A DNA stretch of 29,248 nucleotides from Chryseosolibacter sp044507115 (GTDB lineage Bacteria; Bacteroidota; Bacteroidia; Cytophagales; Cyclobacteriaceae). Within the stretch, counting starts at the first letter, position 1; every line of letters begins with the position of its first letter. Below are positions 23,638 to 29,248 of this stretch, one piece after another. Both the position numbers and the translations under genes were made by a program. The notes under the pieces are model-generated. The model had not been told where the DNA came from. It made no database searches and worked only from the letters and a program-made list of their open reading frames with translations. The stretch covers positions 1 through 29,248 of the forward strand of contig JBIQJZ010000014.1 in the NCBI GenBank assembly GCA_044507115.1. The letters run 5' to 3'.

Positions 23638-24269
23638 TATTTCTGAAGAATTACAGTTGAATTTATCGGACCCGGAACGGAACCCGACACAACAATGATA
23701 TTCTGCTCGGGGAGAATCTTGACGACTTGAAGGTTCATGACTTTCACGCGGTCATTGCCCATCCGGCCTCCGAGGCGCTTACCCTTGATTACCCGGGAAG
23801 CGAACGAAGCATTACCCATCGAGCCGGGAGCTCTGAGGCGGTTGTGCTGACCGTGGGTCTGTCCGCCGACACCGGCAAATCCATGGCGTTTTACGACGCC
23901 CTGGAATCCGCGACCTTTCGACGTGCCGACAGCATCGAGGTATTCACCTACCTCAAACACATCCTGAACTTTGATCTCCTTGCCGAGCTCCGCTACGGAG
24001 TCGAACTCAACTTCAAAATCGCGGAACTCAACCACCGTCTTCTTGGGAGTTGTGTTGGCTTTCTTGAAATGACCGATCAGGGCCTTCGGAGTGTTTTTCT
24101 CCTTCCGCTCTCCATATGAAAGCTGGATAGAACGGTAGCCATCCGTTTCCTCGTTCTTTACTTGGGTGACGATGCACGGACCGGCTTCGATCACCGTGCA
24201 GGCGATGTTCTCTCCTTCCGGACCGAACACGCTCGTCATGCCAACTTTTCTTCCTATAATGCCAGGCAT
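23637..24269 (-). CDS. rplC: 50S ribosomal protein L3
   Basis: L3, 210 residues, an assembly initiator. It begins MPGIIGRKVGMTSVFGPEGENIACTVIEAGPC and contains GVVKRHGFAGVGGQTHGQHNRLRAPGSMGNAS, holding the Gln that is methylated in E. coli L3. It is the first gene of the block: rpsJ, which normally precedes it, is missing, and a consensus promoter lies about 60 bp upstream of the ATG. Confidence 0.99.
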   Translation of the reverse strand: MPGIIGRKVGMTSVFGPEGENIACTVIEAGPCIVTQVKNEETDGYRSIQLSYGERKEKNTPKALIGHFKKANTTPKKTVVEFRDFEVEFDSVAELGKEIKVQDVFEVGEYLDAVGTSKGRGFQGVVKRHGFAGVGGQTHGQHNRLRAPGSMGNASFASRVIKGKRLGGRMGNDRVKVMNLQVVKILPEQNIIVVSGSVPGPINSTVILQK

Positions 24270-24330
24270 TGTCTTACCTATTTATGCTTGTTTTTCAGGA
24301 TTTTGCACTGTCGTAGCGCAAAAAGGACTG

Positions 24331-24361
24331 CAAAGATAGGAAGGAAAGCTTAGTTAGCAAA
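24331..24361 (-). promoter_or_regulatory. Promoter of the ribosomal block, upstream of rplC
   Basis: On the minus strand TTTG (24361-24358), exactly 19 bp, then TATCTTTG (24338-24331) is a perfect match to the Bacteroidota consensus TTTG-N19-TAnnTTTG. The predicted start is near 24326, giving a leader of about 55 nt before rplC. Confidence 0.8.
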
Positions 24362-24431
24362 TTCGGGTTTCAAAAATTTCCTGAAATCAGAGGTGCTGGA
24401 CATTTTTGCACAAAGGCCATTTTTAGCGTTC

Positions 24432-24453
24432 CCGGCCAGGAAATTCGGGCCGG
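24432..24453 (+). other. GC-rich inverted repeat upstream of the FecCD-type gene
   Basis: CCGGCC (24432-24437) and GGCCGG (24448-24453) with a 10-nt spacer lie 26 bp before the permease ATG. It could be a leader hairpin or an operator. No good promoter consensus was found for the permease; CATTTTTG at 24401-24408 is the nearest -7-like site but lacks a -33 partner. Confidence 0.3.
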
Positions 24454-24479
24454 CTTAAACCGCCCCGGAAACGAATAAA

Positions 24480-25499
24480 ATGCAGGTAACCAATACAATC
24501 CGCTGGACCTTACTACTGCTCGCGCTGCTGCTGCTGTTCGGCCTGGATCTCTTCCTTGGGAGCGTCACCATACCCTGGCGCGAGATGCTCAACATCCTGC
24601 TGGGTGAACAAAGTTCCAGTGCGGTCTACCGCGACATAGTCCTGGATTTCCGGCTTACCAAGGCGCTCACATGTGTGCTCGCGGGCTCTGCGCTGGCAGT
24701 CGCGGGCCTCCAAATGCAGACGCTCTTCCGGAACCCGCTGGCTGGCCCCGACGTCCTGGGACTCAGCTCCGGCGCCAGTCTTGCGGTTGCACTCGTGCTG
24801 ATGACGCCGGCCGTCGGATTGACCGTGTTGTCTGAACCACATCCGCTGCTGGTGGCGGTCTCGGCCAGTATCGGATGCCTGGCCGTGTTGGTCATCATGC
24901 TCGGCGTAGCCCGCAAACTCGAGGATCATGTCTCGTTGCTGATCGTCGGACTGATGGTCGGGGCGGCAGCGTCGTCCATTGTCAGCGTATTCCAATACCT
25001 GAGCAAAGCCGAAGAAATGCAGGTCTATATAATATGGACCTTTGGCAGCCTCGGCGGCCTCAGCTGGCCGGAGATTCGCATCCTGTCGCTGGTCCTGGTT
25101 GCCGGGCTAGTCCTCGCCTACTCGCAGGTCAAGGGATTGAATGCATGGCTGCTGGGCGACCATTACGCGCAGTCAATGGGTGTCAACCTCCGGCGTTCGC
25201 GAATCCTGATCCTGTTGTCGGCGTCAATACTCACAGGTGGAGTGACCGCTTTCTGCGGCCCGATCGCCTTTGTCGGCCTGGCTGTGCCTCACCTCACGCG
25301 TTTGTTGATCAACACGCAGAATCACAAAGTACTGCTGCCCGCTGTAGTAATAGGAGGCGCTGTTCTGCTCCTTTTCTGCGACCTGCTCGCCCACCTCCCT
25401 GGAAGCACCGTCGCCCTTCCGGTCAATGCCCTCACGGCGATGATCGGCGCTCCTGTGGTTATTTGGATAGTGGTGAGAACGAAACGCTTGCGAGTGTGA
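24480..25499 (+). CDS. FecCD/BtuC-family ABC transporter permease
   Basis: Inner-membrane permease for iron-siderophore, haem or cobalamin import, 339 residues, about ten membrane segments. Family marks are FRLTKALTCVLAGSALAVAG, LQMQTLFRNPLAGPDVLGLSSGASLAV and the late FCGPIAFVGLAVPHLTRLLI. The stop and the next gene's start overlap (ATGA at 25499), so permease and ATPase form one unit. No periplasmic binding protein or TonB receptor gene is within the window, so the substrate is open. Confidence 0.95.
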   Translation: MQVTNTIRWTLLLLALLLLFGLDLFLGSVTIPWREMLNILLGEQSSSAVYRDIVLDFRLTKALTCVLAGSALAVAGLQMQTLFRNPLAGPDVLGLSSGASLAVALVLMTPAVGLTVLSEPHPLLVAVSASIGCLAVLVIMLGVARKLEDHVSLLIVGLMVGAAASSIVSVFQYLSKAEEMQVYIIWTFGSLGGLSWPEIRILSLVLVAGLVLAYSQVKGLNAWLLGDHYAQSMGVNLRRSRILILLSASILTGGVTAFCGPIAFVGLAVPHLTRLLINTQNHKVLLPAVVIGGAVLLLFCDLLAHLPGSTVALPVNALTAMIGAPVVIWIVVRTKRLRV

Positions 25500-26479
25500 T
25501 GCGAGCCGAAAACATATACCTCAGCACCCATGAGCTCGCCGTCGGGTACTCGACAAAAGACGGTGAAAACCGCCTGTTATCGGATCTAAACCTGTCGCTG
25601 CGCGAATCAGAAATGATCTGTTTTATGGGACCAAACGGGTCAGGAAAGACCTCGCTGATCCGGACGATCGCGGGATTTCAGAGACCGCTTTCCGGAACAG
25701 TAAAAATGCACGCGTCTGGTCGTGGCGAACGCGAGCAACACATCGCCGTCGTCTTGACAGACCGCGTTCATACGGTGAATCTCACCGTTGAAGAAGTGGT
25801 GACATTCGGACGCTATCCCTATCTCGGGTGGAACATCCGCTTGTCGGACCACGACCGGGATATTGTGCACACCGCTATCGATCAAGTGCGCATTCAGCCG
25901 CTGCTTCGGAAGAAATTGTATGAACTCAGCGACGGTCAATTGCAGATGGTAATGATCGCACGGGCGCTGGCACAGGATACGCCGGTACTCCTGCTCGACG
26001 AACCGACAGCACACCTCGATCTGAACAATCGCGTCGAGATCATGAACATCCTCCGGCACCTGTCGCGATCGACCGGAAAGGCAATATTGCTGGCCACTCA
26101 TGAACTCGATCTGGCGTTGCAGACTGCCGATCGCATTTGGCTGACGGGCAATGCGGCTAACATTATCGAGGGCATTCCCGAAGACTTGGTACTCAACGGC
26201 GTCTTCGACCAGATCTTTCGCTTCAAGGGTTATGATCTGAAGACGGGGAAAGTGCTCCACGAGCCATTCCGCAAAACGACCATTCAGCTATCGGGTGAAG
26301 GTCCGGCGTACCTGTGGACAAAAAACGCCCTGGAGCGGAACGGTTTTGAGGTGAATCCCAATGTGACTGGTATCCCGATTACCATCAACCACGAAGGTAG
26401 TATGCTGCGATGGACAGCAACTATATCCGGCACGCAGGTTGAAGTCGCCTCCATTGAGCGCCTGATCGAGTTGTTGTAG
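25499..26479 (+). CDS. FecE/BtuD-like ABC transporter ATPase with C-terminal extension
   Basis: ATP-binding partner of the upstream permease, 326 residues against about 260 for FecE/FepC. The start is ATG 25499, overlapping the permease stop; the open frame extends upstream only as a shadow of that gene. Walker A GPNGSGKT (44-51), signature LSDGQ (143-147), Walker B VLLLDEPT (163-170) and H-loop His201 are intact. The Q-loop position reads IAVVLTDR (82-89) with no glutamine. Residues from about 260 to 326 form an extra alpha/beta region (LSGEGPAYLWTKNALERNGF...VEVASIERLIELL) of unknown role. Confidence 0.94.
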   Translation: MRAENIYLSTHELAVGYSTKDGENRLLSDLNLSLRESEMICFMGPNGSGKTSLIRTIAGFQRPLSGTVKMHASGRGEREQHIAVVLTDRVHTVNLTVEEVVTFGRYPYLGWNIRLSDHDRDIVHTAIDQVRIQPLLRKKLYELSDGQLQMVMIARALAQDTPVLLLDEPTAHLDLNNRVEIMNILRHLSRSTGKAILLATHELDLALQTADRIWLTGNAANIIEGIPEDLVLNGVFDQIFRFKGYDLKTGKVLHEPFRKTTIQLSGEGPAYLWTKNALERNGFEVNPNVTGIPITINHEGSMLRWTATISGTQVEVASIERLIELL

Positions 26480-26490
26480 CAATCGATTGC
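26479..26490. other. Perfect 12-bp palindrome after the ABC ATPase
   Basis: GCAATCGATTGC begins at the last base of the ATPase stop codon. It may be an operator for the downstream gene or a weak transcription-end hairpin; there is no T-run. Confidence 0.35.
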
Positions 26491-26573
26491 GAATAACACC
26501 TGTATGTTTTGAAACGAATTGCGCAGTCAGTTTTACGATAGGGTTTAGTAGTTTGCGCACCATTGTCATAATT

Positions 26574-26585
26574 TGAACGCGTTCA
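26574..26585. promoter_or_regulatory. Perfect 12-bp palindrome upstream of the glucan phosphorylase homologue (candidate operator)
   Basis: TGAACGCGTTCA with a central CG lies 19 bp before the ATG at 26605 and right after the -7-like TAATTTG (26570-26576). The form resembles operators of LacI-type sugar regulators, but no regulator gene is present to support that. Repression is inference. Confidence 0.4.
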
Positions 26586-26604
26586 TCGCAACGAATCACA
26601 ACTC

Positions 26605-28305
26605 ATGGAAAATCTGTCTGATCTTTTTCCCTACTCCTTCGACCCGAAATATTCAAAACCCGTGGCGTACTTTTCAATGGAGTTCGCTGTCGACCAGCCG
26701 CTGAAGATATACAGCGGTGGCCTGGGGTTTCTCGCAGGGTCTCACTTGCGTAGCGCTTATGAGCTGAAACAAAACCTCATCGGTATAGGTATACTCTGGA
26801 AGAAGGGCTACTACGATCAGGAGCGCAACCAGGACCAGACGCTCCGCGTGAACTTTCGTGACAAGGAATATTTCTTCCTCACCGATACGAACATTATGTT
26901 CCCCATCACAATACACGGAGCAAAAGTGTATGTGAAAGCGTTTCTACTGAAGCCTGAAGTATTCCATACGGCTCCGCTTTTCCTGCTGACCACCGACATT
27001 CCGGAAAACGATTATCTCGCACAAACGATTAGCCACCGTCTCTATGATCCCAATGAGACCACACGTATTGCGCAGTCGATACTGTTGGGAGCCGGCGGTG
27101 CGAAACTACTCGATGTGCTTCAGCGTAAGACTGATATCTACCACATGAATGAGGGTCATGCCCTGCCGCTGTGCTTCTACCTATTGGACAAATACAAAGA
27201 CATCAAAGAAGTCCGCAAGCGCGTGGTTTTTACCACTCACACTCCGGAGAAACCCGGCAACGAGGAGCACAGCGTACCCTTGCTGAACAACATGAGTTTC
27301 TTTAACGGCCTGACCACACGCCAGATTGAAGAGCATGCAGCCCCGGAAAATGGAATTCTCAATTACACACTTACAGCACTTCGCATGGCGAAGATCGCCA
27401 ACGGGGTGTCACAACTTCACGGCGAAGTGTCGCGCCGTATGTGGAATGGCTATAAAGGTATCTGCGAGATTACTGCGATCACTAATGCCCAGAACAAGAC
27501 CTATTGGATGGACGAAGACCTGGAGCGAGCGCTCCATGCGGGCGATGATACGGCACTGCTTGCCCGCAAGAAGGAACTCAAGCGCAAACTGTTCAAGACG
27601 GTAGCTAACCAAACGGGTAAACTGTTTGACGAGAACGTTCTCACGATCGTCTGGGCGCGCAGGTTCGCGGGATATAAGCGCGCAAATCTCATTCTCGCCG
27701 ACTTCAACCGCTTTCTCACGATCGCAAATAACACGAAATACCCGATTCAGATTATCTGGGCGGGAAAACCGTATCCAGAAGATTTCGGAGCCATCAACAT
27801 TTTCAACGAGATCTATTGGAAGACCAAGGACTTGCCGAACTGCACGGTGGTAACAGGATACGAGCTTTGGCTTTCAGGCCACCTGAAGAAAGGCTCCGAT
27901 CTCTGGTTGAACAACCCGAAGCTGTACCACGAAGCTTCCGGAACTTCCGGAATGACAGCAGCAATGAATGGATCGATCAACCTCTCCATTCCGGACGGCT
28001 GGGTACCTGAATTTGCGAAACACAAACACAACGCATTCATAATTCCCACAGCTGACGACAAGTTGGCGGCGGAGGAACGCGACAGGATTGAGGCGCAAAA
28101 CCTGTTGAACCTGCTTGAGCATGAAGTAATACCACTGTATTACGAGAACCCTGACGAGTGGCAAGAAATCGTAAAAACAAGCATGCGCGAAATCCTCCCG
28201 TTCTTCGACTCCGGTCGCATGGCCGACGAGTACTACACGCGACTCTATCACTACCAGACAACCGGGTCAAAGGGCGAAGCAGATAGTGATCAGTTTGCCG
28301 CCTAG
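26605..28305 (+). CDS. Short alpha-glucan phosphorylase homologue (GT35) with Thr at the PLP-lysine position
   Basis: A 566-residue GT-B fold protein related to glycogen/maltodextrin phosphorylases, which release glucose-1-phosphate from alpha-glucans. Visible motifs are YFSMEFAVDQPLKIYSGGLGFLAGSHLRSA (about 22-51), HMNEGHALPL, FTTHTPEKPGNEEH, the phosphate-site-like IVWARRFAGYKRANL and EASGTSGMTAAMNG (443-456). In known phosphorylases this last motif reads GNMK or GMK, and the lysine forms the Schiff base with pyridoxal phosphate. Here residue 451 is Thr (ACA, 27955-27957). It is much shorter than E. coli GlgP/MalP (about 800). I recall similar GMTAAMNG motifs in Bacteroidota homologues but cannot confirm this. 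Its reaction is therefore uncertain. Confidence 0.9.
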   Translation: MENLSDLFPYSFDPKYSKPVAYFSMEFAVDQPLKIYSGGLGFLAGSHLRSAYELKQNLIGIGILWKKGYYDQERNQDQTLRVNFRDKEYFFLTDTNIMFPITIHGAKVYVKAFLLKPEVFHTAPLFLLTTDIPENDYLAQTISHRLYDPNETTRIAQSILLGAGGAKLLDVLQRKTDIYHMNEGHALPLCFYLLDKYKDIKEVRKRVVFTTHTPEKPGNEEHSVPLLNNMSFFNGLTTRQIEEHAAPENGILNYTLTALRMAKIANGVSQLHGEVSRRMWNGYKGICEITAITNAQNKTYWMDEDLERALHAGDDTALLARKKELKRKLFKTVANQTGKLFDENVLTIVWARRFAGYKRANLILADFNRFLTIANNTKYPIQIIWAGKPYPEDFGAINIFNEIYWKTKDLPNCTVVTGYELWLSGHLKKGSDLWLNNPKLYHEASGTSGMTAAMNGSINLSIPDGWVPEFAKHKHNAFIIPTADDKLAAEERDRIEAQNLLNLLEHEVIPLYYENPDEWQEIVKTSMREILPFFDSGRMADEYYTRLYHYQTTGSKGEADSDQFAA

Positions 28306-28349
28306 GATCCGGAACGTGCCCCTTTTCTTATTACCTTCGTCTGTCAAGC

Positions 28350-29248
28350 ATGATGAAGGAGATTGTAATTATTGGAAATGGGGTAGCAGGCATCACGGCA
28401 GCGCGGCATATTCGCAAACTCAGCGATTTCAAAATCACTGTCGTTTCGTCTGAAACGGAACACTTTTTCTCACGCACAGCCCTGATGTATGTGTACATGG
28501 GGCATATGACGTTCGAGCATATTAAGCCCTATGAGGATTGGTTCTGGGCAAAGAACAAGATCGACCTCGCTTACGACCGTGTTGACTACGTCGATGCCAA
28601 CAAGAAGCAGGTGCTGCTCAAATCCGGTAAGTGGATCAAGTACGACCAATTGATCATCGCAAGTGGGTCATCCTCGAATCCCCTCGACGTCCCGGGATAT
28701 TCGCTTGCCGGAGTACAAACATTGTACAGTTACGATGACCTTCTGGCGATGGACGCTAGAAGTCGAAACGTCCAGCACGCCGTAGTGGTCGGCGGCGGTC
28801 TCATCGGTATTGAGATGGCAGAAATGCTGAAGAGTCGAAACATCGAAACAACAATACTGATCCGGGAGCGAGCTTTCTGGAACAACGTCCTTCCCTTCCC
28901 CGAGGCTACTATGATCAGTCGACACATCGCGTCACACGGCGTTCAGGTGTTACACGAACGGGAACTCGCGGCGATCCTATCCGACCAACGTGGCGGCATT
29001 CGCGCAATCCGGACCCATAAGGGCGAGGAGCTACCATGCGAATTCGTGGGGGTCGCAGTCGGTGTCCACCCGAATGTCGAGTGGCTTCGGTCGTCCTCCA
29101 TCGAGATCAACCGCGGGATCGTCGTGAATCGCTTCCTGGAGACAAACATCCCCGACGTATTTGCGATCGGCGATTGTGCGGAACGGTGCGACGCCATTGA
29201 TGGACGTGCCAACATCGAGCAAGTCTGGTATACCGCGAGGATCATGGG
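28350..29248 (+). CDS. FAD/NAD(P)H-dependent oxidoreductase, C-terminus cut by window edge
   Basis: Pyridine nucleotide-disulfide oxidoreductase-type flavoprotein (Pyr_redox_2), 299 codons visible. The N-terminal FAD loop is IVIIGNGVAGITAARHI. LIIASGSSSNP is the ATG-like motif. The NAD(P)H loop is AVVVGGGLIGIEMAEML, and the second FAD motif is DVFAIGDCAE. No CxxxxC redox pair is seen, so it resembles NirB N-domain or rubredoxin/ferredoxin reductases rather than lipoamide dehydrogenase. Two adjacent ATGs (28350, 28353) could start it. It follows the phosphorylase homologue by 44 bp; co-transcription is possible. The electron acceptor is unknown. Confidence 0.9.
   Translation, partial: MMKEIVIIGNGVAGITAARHIRKLSDFKITVVSSETEHFFSRTALMYVYMGHMTFEHIKPYEDWFWAKNKIDLAYDRVDYVDANKKQVLLKSGKWIKYDQLIIASGSSSNPLDVPGYSLAGVQTLYSYDDLLAMDARSRNVQHAVVVGGGLIGIEMAEMLKSRNIETTILIRERAFWNNVLPFPEATMISRHIASHGVQVLHERELAAILSDQRGGIRAIRTHKGEELPCEFVGVAVGVHPNVEWLRSSSIEINRGIVVNRFLETNIPDVFAIGDCAERCDAIDGRANIEQVWYTARIM

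Noticed and set aside
24362..24479. Cobalamin riboswitch or Fur box upstream of the FecCD-type permease
   Set aside because: The region is too short for a cobalamin riboswitch, no B12-box-like segment is seen, and no convincing Fur-like inverted repeat is present.
24875..25498. Upstream in-frame extension of the ABC ATPase by 208 codons
   Set aside because: It is a shadow frame over the permease gene with implausible Pro/Arg-rich composition; ATG 25499 fits the family and the ATGA overlap.

Overview
This window comes from a member of the Bacteroidota, probably a Chitinophagales-like or related lineage of medium GC content. Four things point there. The alpha-operon gene order runs rpsM-rpsK-rpsD-rpoA-rplQ and continues straight into carA and eno. 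L17 has a long Lys/Ala-rich tail. Genes lack clear Shine-Dalgarno sites. Promoters match the Bacteroidota sigma consensus TTTG-N19-TAnnTTTG; two perfect copies are present, upstream of rplC and upstream of rpsH. The genus cannot be fixed from the sequence alone.

Layout. 1-1467 (minus): acyl-CoA (propionyl/methylmalonyl-CoA) carboxylase beta subunit, cut by the left edge. 1564-3680 (plus): a Ppx/GppA phosphatase and an Ldh2-family malate/L-lactate dehydrogenase whose stop codon lies inside a 7-bp tandem repeat. 3728-6819 (minus): a small outer-membrane beta-barrel protein, an FtsB/DivIC-like cell-division protein and a Pif1/RecD-like helicase. 6917-9340 (minus): enolase and carA. 9471-24269 (minus): one block of 28 genes for ribosomal proteins, translation, secretion and transcription, read right to left as rplC, rplD, rplW, rplB, rpsS, rplV, rpsC, rplP, rpmC, rpsQ, rplN, rplX, rplE, rpsN, rpsH, rplF, rplR, rpsE, rpmD, rplO, secY, map, infA, rpmJ, rpsM, rpsK, rpsD, rpoA, rplQ. 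24480-26479 (plus): a FecCD-type permease and its ABC ATPase. 26605-28305 (plus): a short alpha-glucan phosphorylase homologue. 28350-29248 (plus): an FAD/NAD(P)H oxidoreductase, cut by the right edge.

The ribosomal block corresponds to the S10, spc and alpha operons joined together. rpsJ (S10) is absent in front of rplC, and rplC has its own consensus promoter. Genes are packed with 1-4 bp overlaps or short gaps except at three places: rpsQ|rplN (110 bp, twin hairpins, equal to the E. coli S10/spc border), rpsN|rpsH (212 bp, with a perfect internal promoter and hairpins), and rpmJ|rpsM (71 bp, a hairpin, equal to the E. coli spc/alpha border). The block ends at a strong intrinsic terminator after rplQ, and carA-eno restarts from its own promoter.

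No intergenic stretch exceeds 300 bp. The 1468-1563 divergent gap holds no promoter I can call with confidence. I found no rRNA, tRNA, CRISPR array, insertion sequence or prophage. Most of the window is conserved core genome. The points worth a second look are the alpha-glucan phosphorylase homologue with threonine in place of the cofactor lysine, the cis-elements inside the ribosomal block, and a few small architectural oddities.
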